The notes: generated from the letters alone by a model not told the origin. A stretch of 64,000 nucleotides of DNA from Streptomyces sp. NBC_01288 (GCF_035982055.1 NZ_CP108427.1:6881001-6945000); one strand, 5' to 3'; positions 26,371 to 35,141 are shown, counted from the first letter of the stretch. Translations and numbers: made by a program.

Positions 26371-28455
26371 GTGATTTCCACCGCTATTCGCGTGGCCCGG
26401 GTGGGCAGCGCGGCTGAGCTGGCCGCCGCCGCCCTCATGATGCTGGGCTACCCGGCCCTCATGCTGGCCGCCCTCATCCCCAGCGTCCCCGCCTTCGCCG
26501 CCGCGGCCGTCGTGACGTACGTCGCGGACCACTACCTCCACCGCCAGGCCAGCTACCTGATCAACCGCCTCAGCAAGGTCAGAGCGGGCCTCTCCATCCG
26601 CTTCCTGATCCGCCAGCTCCTGCTGATCCTGCTGCTGGCCCGCATGGACCTCTCCGACAACCTCATCTTCTACGGCGCGATCGCCTGCTTCATCGCCTTC
26701 TACGGCCTCCAGGCCCCGCACGGCGCCGTCGTCACCCTGATCCGCAACCGCCGCCGGATGCCGGTCGCCACCCGCAACGTCGACCTCGGCTCCCGCATCC
26801 ACATCCCGGACGCCCCGAAGTTCGGCCTGCTGGAGCGCTCCGCCGAGAAGATGCTCCACCTCGACCTGTTCGCCGTCATCGGCCTGCTGATCTCCGCGCA
26901 GCTCGACTCGGCCGTCGCGGGCTTCATCGGCATCGGCATCACCCTGTTCCTGGGCAGCCTCTACGTCGGTGCGCTCCTGCCGTACATAAGGGGCACGAAG
27001 ATTCCGCCGACGCCCGAGGTCATCCTCGAAGCCGTCGACGACTGGCTGCACGAGTACAAGCCGCAGACGGTGCTCTGCTTCTCCGGCTCCAAGGACTCGG
27101 CGTACCAGGTCAACATGTGGCTGGAGACCATGGAGCAGCTGGACACCCGGCCGCTGGTCCTGCTCCGCGAGCGCGTCATACTGCAGAACCTCGCCCCCAC
27201 CAAGGCCCCCGTCATCTGCGTGCCCGGCGGCGTGCACCTGATGAACATGGACCTGTCGAGCGTGCGCGTCGCGCTGTACGCGGCCAACGTCGGCAAGAAC
27301 ATCCACCTGCTGCGCGTCCCCACCATGAAGCACGTCTTCATCGGCCACGGCGACAGCGACAAGCTGGCCAGCGTCAACCCGTTCAGCAAGGTCTACGACG
27401 AGGTGTGGACCGCCGGCCGCGCGGGCCGCGACCGCTACGCCATCGCCGACGTCGGTGTCCGCGACGACGACATCGTCGAGGTCGGCCGCCCTCAACTCGC
27501 CCCGATCCAGACCCGGCAGGGCGTCCCCGAGGGCCGTATCCCCACGGTCCTCTACGCCCCCACGTGGGAGGGCTGGGACAACGACCCCGGCAACACCTCC
27601 CTCCTGCTGGCCGGCGAGAACATCGTGAAGAAGCTGCTCAAGGCCGACCCGCCGGTCCGTGTGCTGTACAAGCCGCACCCCTTCACCGGCACCGTCAGCG
27701 CCGCGGCCGGCTCCGCGCACCGCAAGGTCGTCGCCCTGGTCGAGAAGGCCGCGATCGAGCGCGCGAGCGACCCGCGCTTCCAGGCCGACGCGACCGCGCA
27801 GACCAAGGCCAAGGCCGACCTGGCCCGCATCGAGGCCCGGATCAGCGAACTGTCCGGCGGCCCCGCCGACAAGGGCGACGAGGCCGAGCTGACCCGCGAC
27901 GGCGTGGTCGACCTGGCCAAGTACGAGGAGATCGCCCGGCTGCGCGCCGAGTGGAACGACGCGTACTGGACCTCCGTCGGCACCTTCGAGCACCGGGTCA
28001 TCTCGGGTGCCGAGCCGCGCCTGTACGACTGCTTCAACGTGTCCGACGCGATGGTCTCCGACATCTCCAGCGTGGTCTCCGACTTCATCGCGAGCGGCAA
28101 GCCGTACGCGGTCACGGACTCGGCGAAGCTGGGCGTCGAGGAGTTCAAGCGGCAGAACACGGCGGTGCGCGCGGCCGTGATCCTCTCCAACAAGGCTGCG
28201 GAACTGGGTGAGTTGCTGGCCGCGGTCCGCACCCCGGACGCCGACCCGATGGCCGAGGACCGCAAGGAACTCAAGGAGTACCTGCTCGGTCCCGACGAGC
28301 CCACGTCCATCGAGCAGTTCAACACCGCGGTGGAGAACCTCGCGCTCAAGTCCGAGACGCGGAACGTCGGGCAGGAGCGGGCGGCGGCGAGCGGTGACCC
28401 GGTGAGTCCGCCGTCGGCCGAGGCACATCTGTCGGCGGACCCCACGGTCGGCTGA
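26371..28455 (+). CDS. Membrane-anchored CDP-glycerol/ribitol glycerophosphotransferase-like protein
   Basis: A 694-residue TagB/TagF-like transferase. The N-terminal 220 residues contain several hydrophobic helices (LAAALMMLGYPALMLAALI, FAVIGLLISAQL). The C-terminal half is the transferase domain, with FIGHGDSDKLASVNPFSKVYD, VLYAPTWEGW, VLYKPHPFTG and VSDISSVVSDFIASGKPYAV. Between the KPHP motif and the last motif there is a charged helical insertion of about 90 residues. It probably polymerises or primes a poly(alditol phosphate) at the membrane with the nucleotide sugar alcohol from the previous gene. GTG 26371 follows AGCAGG. A bidirectional-looking terminator follows. Confidence 0.85.
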   Translation: MISTAIRVARVGSAAELAAAALMMLGYPALMLAALIPSVPAFAAAAVVTYVADHYLHRQASYLINRLSKVRAGLSIRFLIRQLLLILLLARMDLSDNLIFYGAIACFIAFYGLQAPHGAVVTLIRNRRRMPVATRNVDLGSRIHIPDAPKFGLLERSAEKMLHLDLFAVIGLLISAQLDSAVAGFIGIGITLFLGSLYVGALLPYIRGTKIPPTPEVILEAVDDWLHEYKPQTVLCFSGSKDSAYQVNMWLETMEQLDTRPLVLLRERVILQNLAPTKAPVICVPGGVHLMNMDLSSVRVALYAANVGKNIHLLRVPTMKHVFIGHGDSDKLASVNPFSKVYDEVWTAGRAGRDRYAIADVGVRDDDIVEVGRPQLAPIQTRQGVPEGRIPTVLYAPTWEGWDNDPGNTSLLLAGENIVKKLLKADPPVRVLYKPHPFTGTVSAAAGSAHRKVVALVEKAAIERASDPRFQADATAQTKAKADLARIEARISELSGGPADKGDEAELTRDGVVDLAKYEEIARLRAEWNDAYWTSVGTFEHRVISGAEPRLYDCFNVSDAMVSDISSVVSDFIASGKPYAVTDSAKLGVEEFKRQNTAVRAAVILSNKAAELGELLAAVRTPDADPMAEDRKELKEYLLGPDEPTSIEQFNTAVENLALKSETRNVGQERAAASGDPVSPPSAEAHLSADPTVG

Positions 28456-28492
28456 CCGAAGGCGGCTTTCGGCCAGGATTTGGTCAAGAAGG

Positions 28493-28534
28493 GCCCGGTT
28501 TTCGAGGAGTGATCCTCAAAAACCGGGCTCTTTT
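28493..28534 (+). terminator. Terminator after the TagF-like gene
   Basis: GCCCGGTTTT (28493-28502) pairs with AAAACCGGGC (28519-28528), and an inner GAGGA/TCCTC stem makes one long hairpin followed by CTTTT. It ends the surface-polymer transcript. Confidence 0.88.
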
Positions 28535-28639
28535 GCGTACCCCCTGCTGACGGAGGACAACCGATCGACGCGGTCGGCCGTCTTGTAGATGGCGCTTCAG
28601 CAGATGCGGGGGAAACACTCCATGGACAAAGGGGAACGC

Positions 28640-29857
28640 GTGACCGTGACGCAGCCTGATGTGACCGTGGTCGTCGGGGCGTACGAGGCGATGCCGTACC
28701 TGGTCGAGTGCCTGCGCTCGGTCGAGGCGCAGACGCTGGACGCGGCCCGCATCGAGGTCATCGCTGTGGACGACGGTTCGACGGACGGCACGGGGGAGTA
28801 CCTGGAGGAGTTCGCGGCCCGCGCCGCGACCCACGTCACGGTGATCCACCAGGAGAACTCCGGCGGCCCCAGCTCCCCGCGCAACGTCGGCCTCGGCAAG
28901 GCGAGCGGGCGCTACGTCTTCTTCCTCGACGCCGACGACCGGCTCGCCCCCGAGGCGCTGGAGCGCATGGTCGCGATGGCCGACCGCAACGGCACGGACG
29001 TGGTGCTCGGCAAGGTCGAGGGCATCAACCGGGTCCCGCCCAAGGCGGCGTGGGTCGAGACGCTGGAGCGCACCGACGTCTTCCACTCCAACATCAAGTT
29101 CACGCTGAGCGCCCAGAAGCTGTTCCGGCGGGCGCTGTTGGAGCGGCACAGCATGCGGTTCGACGAGTCGCTGTTCACCGGCGAGGACGCGCTGTTCACG
29201 ATGGAGGCGTATCTCCGGGCCGACGGGGTCTCGGTCATCGCTGACCACACCTGCTACTACCTGGTGGGCCGGGACGACGGCAAACACGTGACGAAGAGCG
29301 GGAGTTACACCCTGCGCTTCGACTCCGCGCGGGCGTTGATGAACCTCATCGCGGAGATGGTCCCGCCGGGGGTGGAGCGCGACAAGCTCATGCTCCGCCC
29401 CTTCCTGGTCACCCTGCTCCCGCAGTTCGGCCCGAAGTACGTGGCGGACAGTGAGCAGGTCCGACGCCACAAGTTCGAGTTGGCCAAGCCGCTGATGGGC
29501 GCCCACTGGACGCCCGAGGTGGCCCTCCGCCTCAAGGTCGACGAGCGGCTGCGACTGCATCTGGTGGCTGAGGAACGCCCCGAACTCCTGCTGGACGTGG
29601 CCGAGTTCATCAAGTCGAAGAAGCGCCCCGATGCGGTGATGGAGAGGCGGGGGCGGCGGGTTTACCTGGCGTATCCGTACTTCCGCTCCGGGGACGCGGG
29701 GCTGCCTGACTCCCTCTACCTTGCGGAGCCGCGGGAGGCGCGTGCGGTGGAGGGGTACCGGGAGGGGGGAGCGAGTGTGTTCTTGCGTCGGGTGGCGCGG
29801 AAAGTACGTCGGGTGCGGGTGCGTCGTGGCTGGTCGCGCAGTTCCCCGCGCCCCTAA
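28640..29857 (+). CDS. Family 2 glycosyltransferase
   Basis: A 405-residue GT-A glycosyltransferase. Motifs are VTVVVGAYEAMPYLVECLRSVEAQT, the DDGSTDGT nucleotide-sugar loop, NSGGPSSPRNVGL and FLDADDRL, which carries the metal-binding DxD. The second half resembles teichoic-acid GT2 enzymes such as TarS/TarP in layout, but I cannot assign a sugar. GTG 28640 has AAAGGGGAA upstream; ATG 28622 is an alternative. The final residues GWSRSSPRP are encoded by one arm of a repetitive inverted repeat, so the C-terminus may have been altered by that element. It is transcribed after its own terminator-separated promoter. Confidence 0.88.
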   Translation: MTVTQPDVTVVVGAYEAMPYLVECLRSVEAQTLDAARIEVIAVDDGSTDGTGEYLEEFAARAATHVTVIHQENSGGPSSPRNVGLGKASGRYVFFLDADDRLAPEALERMVAMADRNGTDVVLGKVEGINRVPPKAAWVETLERTDVFHSNIKFTLSAQKLFRRALLERHSMRFDESLFTGEDALFTMEAYLRADGVSVIADHTCYYLVGRDDGKHVTKSGSYTLRFDSARALMNLIAEMVPPGVERDKLMLRPFLVTLLPQFGPKYVADSEQVRRHKFELAKPLMGAHWTPEVALRLKVDERLRLHLVAEERPELLLDVAEFIKSKKRPDAVMERRGRRVYLAYPYFRSGDAGLPDSLYLAEPREARAVEGYREGGASVFLRRVARKVRRVRVRRGWSRSSPRP

Positions 29858-29911
29858 AAGACACGGGTCGGCCTGCGTTTTTTAAGGGGCGCGGGGAACT
29901 GCGCGACCAGC
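29829..29911. repeat. 27-bp perfect inverted repeat overlapping the GT2 stop codon
   Basis: The arms 29829-29855 and 29885-29911 are exact reverse complements, separated by a 29-nt loop. The arm core GGGGCGCGGGGAACTGCGCG is a sequence I recognise as very common between Streptomyces genes, often as a terminator-like element. The GT2 stop TAA (29855-29857) overlaps the end of the first arm. Confidence 0.85.
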
Positions 29912-30026
29912 CCCCATCGGCCCGCACCCGGAACTCGACCCATCTGTCCGAGACCTGGACCAACGTGCACAGGGCAACCCGGTTCGCGTAGATTGCCAGC
30001 CCGATCTACCCGAGGGGACATCGCAC

Positions 30027-31154
30027 GTGGCAGGGGCAAGGCAGGCCGTGACCGAGGCCCGCAGGATCGTCGTCAAGGTGGGTTCCTCCTCGCTGACCAC
30101 CGCGGCCGGCGGCCTGGACGCCGACCGGGTCGACGCGCTCGTCGACGTCCTCGCCAAGAGCCGCAGCGGGGGAGAGAAAGAGGTCGTCCTCGTCTCCTCC
30201 GGTGCCATCGCCGCCGGACTCGCCCCGCTCGGACTGCGCCGCCGCCCCAAGGACCTGGCCCGGCAGCAGGCCGCCGCCAGCGTGGGACAGGGCCTCCTCG
30301 TGGCGCGCTACACCGCGTCCTTCGCCCGGTACAGCATCCGTGTCGGACAGGTGCTGCTCACCTCCGACGACATGAGCCGCCGCTCCCACCACCGCAACGC
30401 CTCCCGCACTCTCGACAAACTCCTGGCCATGGGTGCCCTCCCGATCGTCAACGAGAACGACACCGTCGCCACGGACGAGATCCGCTTCGGCGACAACGAC
30501 CGGCTCGCCGCCCTCGTCGCCCACCTCGTCCACGCCGACCTGCTGGTCCTCCTCTCCGACATCGACGGCGTCTACGACGGCGACCCCAGCAAGCCGGGCA
30601 CCTCGCGGATCGCGGAAATCCGGGGGCCCGCCGACCTCGCGCACGTCGACATCGGCAGCGCGGGCAAGGCCGGCGTCGGCACCGGCGGCATGGTCACCAA
30701 GGTCGAGGCCGCGCGGATCGCCGCCGCCGCCGGCATCCCCGTCGTGCTGACCAGCGCGGTCCACGCGACCGACGCGCTGAACGGTGGCGACACGGGGACG
30801 TACTTCCACGCCACCGGGAAGCGGTCCGCGGACCGGCTGCTCTGGCTCCAGCACGCGTCCACGCCCCAGGGCTCGTTGACGCTCGACGACGGTGCCGTGC
30901 GCGCGGTCGTCCAGCGCCGGATGTCGCTGCTGCCGGCCGGAATCGCCGCCGTCGAGGGCGAGTTCAGCGCGGGCGACCCCGTCGAACTCAGGGACGGCGA
31001 AGGGCACGCGGTCGCCCGGGGGCTCGTCAACTTCGACGCCAAGGAGATCCCCCAGCTGATCGGCCGCTCCACCAGGGAACTGGCGCGGGAGCTGGGGCCG
31101 TCGTACGAGAGGGAAGTCGTCCACAGGGACGACCTGGTGATCCTGCACCCGTAG
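30027..31154 (+). CDS. proB: Glutamate 5-kinase
   Basis: A 375-residue ProB with both domains: the amino-acid kinase domain (KVGSSSL at about 17, VLVSSGAIAAGLAPLG, NENDTVATDEIRFGDND, GTGGMVTKVEAARIA) and a C-terminal PUA domain (residues about 285-375). It phosphorylates glutamate at the gamma carboxyl in the first step of proline synthesis. GTG 30027 has GAGGGGA 8 nt upstream. A TAGATT hexamer at 29989 may be its -10. The pathway partner proA follows at 31958, with one small gene between. Just after the stop, CCGTAGAAC is repeated three times. Confidence 0.96.
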   Translation: MAGARQAVTEARRIVVKVGSSSLTTAAGGLDADRVDALVDVLAKSRSGGEKEVVLVSSGAIAAGLAPLGLRRRPKDLARQQAAASVGQGLLVARYTASFARYSIRVGQVLLTSDDMSRRSHHRNASRTLDKLLAMGALPIVNENDTVATDEIRFGDNDRLAALVAHLVHADLLVLLSDIDGVYDGDPSKPGTSRIAEIRGPADLAHVDIGSAGKAGVGTGGMVTKVEAARIAAAAGIPVVLTSAVHATDALNGGDTGTYFHATGKRSADRLLWLQHASTPQGSLTLDDGAVRAVVQRRMSLLPAGIAAVEGEFSAGDPVELRDGEGHAVARGLVNFDAKEIPQLIGRSTRELARELGPSYEREVVHRDDLVILHP

Positions 31155-31360
31155 AACCCGTAGAACCGGTAACCCGTAGAACAACCGAACCGTCCGCCAC
31201 GGGCCCGCGGTCGAAAAGAGCGGGAACGCCCATCCCGGGTGCCAGCCGTGAGGTGGACCTTCCGCAAAAGCGCCACGCGGACGGCTTCGGCCTGCTCAAC
31301 TTTGCTCAGGGACACATCTGCGCGAGCACAGCAGCTCGCCCCTTGCGTAAGGAGGCCGTC

Positions 31361-31828
31361 GTGAGACGAGTGCGCCCTGGGGCGGCGGCGTCCCGCGGTG
31401 GTGCCGGCTCCCGCGCGCCCGGCGAGGAACGCACGCTGACGAGCGTCGCGGCCGGCGCCCGGTACGAGGGCGGGGAACCCAAGGACCTGCCCCGGCTGTG
31501 GCATGTCACCCTCAGCGTCTCCGGCGGCGAGGCCCCGCTGAAGGAGGTACGGCGCGGTCTGGAACAACTCGCCCACGACCACCCCTTTCTGCTGACCAGC
31601 CGCTACGCCAACGACCACGCGGAGATCCGCTACTGGGAAGAGGCCCGCGACCTGCACGACGCGGCCGCCGTGGCGCTCCGCCTGTGGGGCGAGCACCGCC
31701 AGACCGCGAAGCTGCCGCCGTGGGAGATCGTCGGCCTGGAGGTCATCGACCGCGAGACCTACCACCAGCGCATCTCCGAGGGCTACGGCCCGCTGCCCGC
31801 GACCCCGGTGGGCGTACATCCGTACTAA
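31361..31828 (+). CDS. Conserved hypothetical protein between proB and proA
   Basis: A 155-residue soluble protein starting at GTG 31361 with a perfect AAGGAGG 5 nt upstream. The N-terminal 45 residues are basic and disordered; the rest is a compact alpha/beta domain (LWHVTLSVSGGEAPLKEVRRGLEQLAHDHPFL, YWEEARDLHDAAAVALRLWGEH, LEVIDRETYHQRI). I recognise it as a gene usually present here in Streptomyces but know no function. The placement between proB and proA suggests co-expression rather than a proline role. The very strong ribosome site suggests high translation. Confidence 0.75.
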   Translation: MRRVRPGAAASRGGAGSRAPGEERTLTSVAAGARYEGGEPKDLPRLWHVTLSVSGGEAPLKEVRRGLEQLAHDHPFLLTSRYANDHAEIRYWEEARDLHDAAAVALRLWGEHRQTAKLPPWEIVGLEVIDRETYHQRISEGYGPLPATPVGVHPY

Positions 31829-31945
31829 GACCCTCAGGGACGCCTTCAGGGATGACCTTCCTGGATTCGTTTTGAGTCGACTGCGGGTCCTTCCGCGCTC
31901 GTCTCGCGGTGTGGGATAGCCGGTGGACGCCCTTGCCGGGCGCAC

Positions 31946-31951
31946 TACCCT
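31946..31951 (+). promoter_or_regulatory. TANNNT -10-like hexamer for proA
   Basis: TACCCT lies exactly 6 nt before the ATG at 31958 with no Shine-Dalgarno sequence between, as expected for a leaderless transcript. This would give proA its own promoter separate from proB. Confidence 0.45.
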
Positions 31952-31957
31952 TCCCTC

Positions 31958-33244
31958 ATGACCACGCTCTCGCCGTACGACTCCCTGTCCCCGGTCACGC
32001 AGGCCGCGTACCGCGCCAAGTCCGCCGCCGCCGACCTCGCGCCGCTGCCGCGCGCCGAGAAGGACGACGCGCTGCTCGCCATCGCGGACGCGCTGGAGGT
32101 CCGTACGAGCGAGATCGTCGAGGCCAACGCCAAGGACATCGCCAAGGCCCGCGCGGCCGGCACCAGCGAGACGGTCATCGACCGGCTGACGCTCACGCCC
32201 GAGCGCGTGCGCGCCATCGCCTCGGACGTGCGGGACGTCGTCGCGCTGCCCGACCCGGTCGGCGAGGTCGTCCGCGGCTCGACCCTCCCGAACGGCATCG
32301 ACCTGCGCCAGGTCCGCGTCCCCCTCGGCGTCGTCGGCATCATCTACGAGGCCCGCCCGAACGTGACCGTGGACGCCGCCGCCCTGTGCCTGAAGTCCGG
32401 CAACGCGGTGCTGCTGCGCGGCTCGGCCTCCGCCTACGAGTCCAACACCGCCCTCGTGCGCGTCATCCGCGACGCCGTCGGCGGCGCCGGACTGCCCGCC
32501 GACGCCGTGCAGTTGGTGCCCGGCGAGAACCGCGAGAGCGTGCGCGAACTGATGCGCGCCCGGGGTCTCGTCGATGTCCTGATTCCCCGCGGCGGCGCCT
32601 CCCTGATCCAGACCGTCGTCAACGAGTCGACCGTCCCCGTGATCGAGACCGGCGTCGGCAACTGCCACGTCTACGTCGACGCGGACGCCGACCTCGACAT
32701 GGCGATCGACATCCTGATCAACTCCAAGGCCCAGCGGCCCAGCGTCTGCAACGCCGCCGAGACCCTCCTCGTCCACCAGGACATCGCCCCCGAGTTCCTG
32801 CCGCGCGCCCTGGACGCCCTCGCCGAGGCGGGCGTCACCGTGCACGCCGACGAGCGCGTGCTCGCCTACGCCAAGGACTCCGAGGCCACGGTCGTCGAGG
32901 CCACCCCGGAGGACTGGGACACCGAGTACCTCTCCTACGACATCGCCGCCGCCGTCGTCGACTCGCTCGACAAGGCCGTCCAGCACATCCGGCTGTGGAG
33001 CTCCGGCCACACCGAGGCGATCGTCACCAGCTCGCAGCAGGCCGCCCGCCGCTTCACCCAGCTGGTCGACTCCACCACCGTCGCGGTCAACGCCTCGACG
33101 CGCTTCACGGACGGCAGCCAGTTCGGCTTCGGCGCGGAGATCGGCATCTCCACCCAGAAGCTGCACGCGCGGGGCCCGATGGGCCTGCCGGAGCTGACGA
33201 GCACCAAGTACATCGTCACGGGCGACGGGCACATCCGCCGCTGA
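31958..33244 (+). CDS. proA: Gamma-glutamyl phosphate reductase
   Basis: A 428-residue ProA of the aldehyde dehydrogenase superfamily. The cofactor region VPLGVVGIIYEARPNVTVDAA is followed by KSGNAVLLRGSASAY and PRGGASLIQTVV. Cys264 in RPSVCNAAETLLV is the expected nucleophile. It reduces glutamyl-5-phosphate with NADPH to the semialdehyde, the second step of proline synthesis after ProB. Length and order of motifs are standard. No Shine-Dalgarno sequence precedes the ATG. Confidence 0.97.
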   Translation: MTTLSPYDSLSPVTQAAYRAKSAAADLAPLPRAEKDDALLAIADALEVRTSEIVEANAKDIAKARAAGTSETVIDRLTLTPERVRAIASDVRDVVALPDPVGEVVRGSTLPNGIDLRQVRVPLGVVGIIYEARPNVTVDAAALCLKSGNAVLLRGSASAYESNTALVRVIRDAVGGAGLPADAVQLVPGENRESVRELMRARGLVDVLIPRGGASLIQTVVNESTVPVIETGVGNCHVYVDADADLDMAIDILINSKAQRPSVCNAAETLLVHQDIAPEFLPRALDALAEAGVTVHADERVLAYAKDSEATVVEATPEDWDTEYLSYDIAAAVVDSLDKAVQHIRLWSSGHTEAIVTSSQQAARRFTQLVDSTTVAVNASTRFTDGSQFGFGAEIGISTQKLHARGPMGLPELTSTKYIVTGDGHIRR

Positions 33245-33352
33245 GGCCCCGCTGTTCGGCATATGCGGTGGGCATAACGGCTCGTCGGGGGAGAGGCGTC
33301 TCACCCAACGGATGAATTTCCCTACCGCCTGCCCAAATTGACCCCCCAGGTC

Positions 33353-33358
33353 TACTCT
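33353..33358 (+). promoter_or_regulatory. TACTCT hexamer 6 nt before the start at 33365
   Basis: TACTCT matches TANNNT with exactly 6 nt to the GTG start, as in the paralogous gene downstream. Only a partial GGAGAG lies between, too close to the start to act as a normal ribosome site. Confidence 0.45.
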
Positions 33359-33364
33359 GGAGAG

Positions 33365-33946
33365 GTGCCGGAGGACGTGGGGGGCAGGCCGTTTCCCGAC
33401 GGCTGGGAGCCCGACGACGACCACGACCGCGGAATGTCGGACGAAGAGTTCGCATCCGTGGTCTTCGACGAGGCCTTCATACGGGCGGCCGTGGTACACG
33501 AGCCGACCGCTGTCGAGCGCCTCTTGGCCGCCGCGCAGGCAAGAGCCGAGGCCTCCGAGGCCGAAGCCCGCCGCGCGCAGCACGGCAGACGCGGACGAGG
33601 CGACGACGATCCGTTCGAGGACGCCTACGGACGCGAATTCGGCCATGATCCGGAACTCGACGACCTGGACGACCCTGATGTCGTCGAGGGCCGCTACGGC
33701 GCCCCGGGGACCTACGGCAAACAGGTCCGCTGGCACCGCCCCGTCGCCTGGCTCCTCGCCCTCGTGATGGGCATTGGCATGGTCGCCCTGGCTTTCTCGG
33801 CGGTCTACCGCGGCGCCTCCTCGGGCGGCAGGGACCGCGTACCGCCCCCGGCGTCCACCGGAGTGGAACAGGGCACGGCGGCGGCCCCCTCCGCTTCCGC
33901 CGACAACTCCCAGCCACCGCTGTCCGCCGTACCGCGCACGCCCTGA
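33365..33946 (+). CDS. Single-pass membrane protein with SVVFDEAF motif
   Basis: A protein of about 193 residues. It has an acidic disordered N-terminus holding EEFASVVFDEAFIRAA, an Ala/Glu/Arg-rich helix (RLLAAAQARAEASEAEA) and one membrane segment (VAWLLALVMGIGMVALAFSAV, residues about 128-148). A short Pro/Ser-rich outer tail follows. It is N-in by charge. No enzyme motif is visible. The next gene repeats the SVVFDE motif, so the two are a paralogous pair. The GTG at 33365 is chosen because the upstream frame is promoter sequence. Confidence 0.75.
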   Translation: MPEDVGGRPFPDGWEPDDDHDRGMSDEEFASVVFDEAFIRAAVVHEPTAVERLLAAAQARAEASEAEARRAQHGRRGRGDDDPFEDAYGREFGHDPELDDLDDPDVVEGRYGAPGTYGKQVRWHRPVAWLLALVMGIGMVALAFSAVYRGASSGGRDRVPPPASTGVEQGTAAAPSASADNSQPPLSAVPRTP

Positions 33947-34001
33947 GCGAGTTGTGAGGGGCCCGGTGAGAACCTGTCAGAACTTGTCGTGTACCAGGGC
34001 G

Positions 34002-34029
34002 TTTACCTGAGGCTCCAGAGACCTACTCT
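34002..34029 (+). promoter_or_regulatory. Candidate promoter for the 34036 gene
   Basis: TTTACC (34002-34007), 16 nt, and TACTCT (34024-34029) form a plausible vegetative promoter. The -10 ends 6 nt before the ATG, so transcription would begin at the start codon. Confidence 0.5.
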
Positions 34030-34035
34030 GAAAGT

Positions 34036-35124
34036 ATGGGCGGTCCAGGAGACCCACCTGAGGGCACGCCCGAGGGCGCTCCCGGTGGTGGTGAGGACGA
34101 GTACCGATCCGTCGTCTTCGACGAGTCGTTCGTCCGCGCTGCCCGTCTCCAGGAGTTCTCCGCGCAGGAGCGCCTCGCCGACCACGCCCCCGCCGTCCGC
34201 CGCCGCCCGGCCCTGCGCCGCGGTCTCTCCCGCCAGGCCCTGATCCTGGTCATGCTGATCGCCGTCGCCTTCGGCACCGCGATCTACATGGGCGTACGTC
34301 ACCCTTACACGACCCCCACGGCCCAGCAGCCCGTCGAGCCGCTGCGGATGACCGTCATCCCGCTGTCCCCCCAGGGCAAGGTGCCGGGGGCGGCCGACGC
34401 CGAGGACCTCTACGCGCACAGCCCCGCCGCGCAGTTCAGCGTCGGCGCCGAGGGCGTACCGCTGCCGGCCGCGCGGCGCACCGCGCACTTCTCGGACAGC
34501 CAGGTCATCGCCGCCCTGAGCACCGCCAAGGACTACCTCGTGGAGTCCTCGCTCTACCCGGCGGTCCTCACCGGCGGACAGATCCGCCCAGCGCGCGTCC
34601 TCGTCGACCCGGACCAACTCGACCAGTTCGACCAGAGTTTCGAGCACCCGACCGCCGACGGCCGGCACGAGCCCACCGGATGGCTGGTTCGCTTCGACCC
34701 CTCACGCGTCCAGCTCGCCGACCGCAAGATCCGCGTCCAGGGCACCCTGGCGGCCACCGAGATCGACTCGTCCACCCTCGAAGTCACCGCCGACGGAATC
34801 TTCGTCTACGCGCTACGGCCCACCGGCACGACGGCCTCGGCCGGCTCCGGCGAGCAGGCCCAGGTGTCCCTGTTCACCGTCCGCCGCGAACTGCACTTCC
34901 GCTTCGACCGCGACGACCTGCGCATGCACCAGGCCCAGCTCGTCGTCTCCTACGTCCAGGCGGGGCCCCTGTCCTGCGCCGAGGACTCCGTGACCCACCT
35001 GCGCCCCCTGCTCGCCGGCCAGACCGCGAAGGCGGGCGGCCCGGCAGGCACGGACCCGTACGCGACGGGCAGCGCGACGGCACTGTGCGGATCACTGGCC
35101 ACGGGCGCGCAGCCGAAGGTGTGA
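34036..35124 (+). CDS. Membrane-anchored protein with SVVFDESF motif and large outer domain
   Basis: A 362-residue protein. A short cytoplasmic N-terminus with DEYRSVVFDESFVRAARLQEF is followed by one membrane helix (LILVMLIAVAFGTAIYMGV, about 68-86). A 270-residue extracytoplasmic domain then contains AHFSDSQVIAALSTAKDYLVESSLYPAVLTGG and two late Cys residues (GPLSCAEDS and TALCGSL) that could form a disulfide. I recognise it as a Streptomyces-conserved protein of unknown role. It shares its N-terminal motif and promoter geometry with the previous gene. It ends 249 nt before the convergent M48 protease gene. Confidence 0.8.
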   Translation: MGGPGDPPEGTPEGAPGGGEDEYRSVVFDESFVRAARLQEFSAQERLADHAPAVRRRPALRRGLSRQALILVMLIAVAFGTAIYMGVRHPYTTPTAQQPVEPLRMTVIPLSPQGKVPGAADAEDLYAHSPAAQFSVGAEGVPLPAARRTAHFSDSQVIAALSTAKDYLVESSLYPAVLTGGQIRPARVLVDPDQLDQFDQSFEHPTADGRHEPTGWLVRFDPSRVQLADRKIRVQGTLAATEIDSSTLEVTADGIFVYALRPTGTTASAGSGEQAQVSLFTVRRELHFRFDRDDLRMHQAQLVVSYVQAGPLSCAEDSVTHLRPLLAGQTAKAGGPAGTDPYATGSATALCGSLATGAQPKV

Positions 35125-35141
35125 GTTTCGTTATTTTCGGC

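Noticed and set aside
31148..31185. CCGTAGAAC triple repeat after proB
   Set aside because: Short and at the gene end; likely simple slippage without a clear role.
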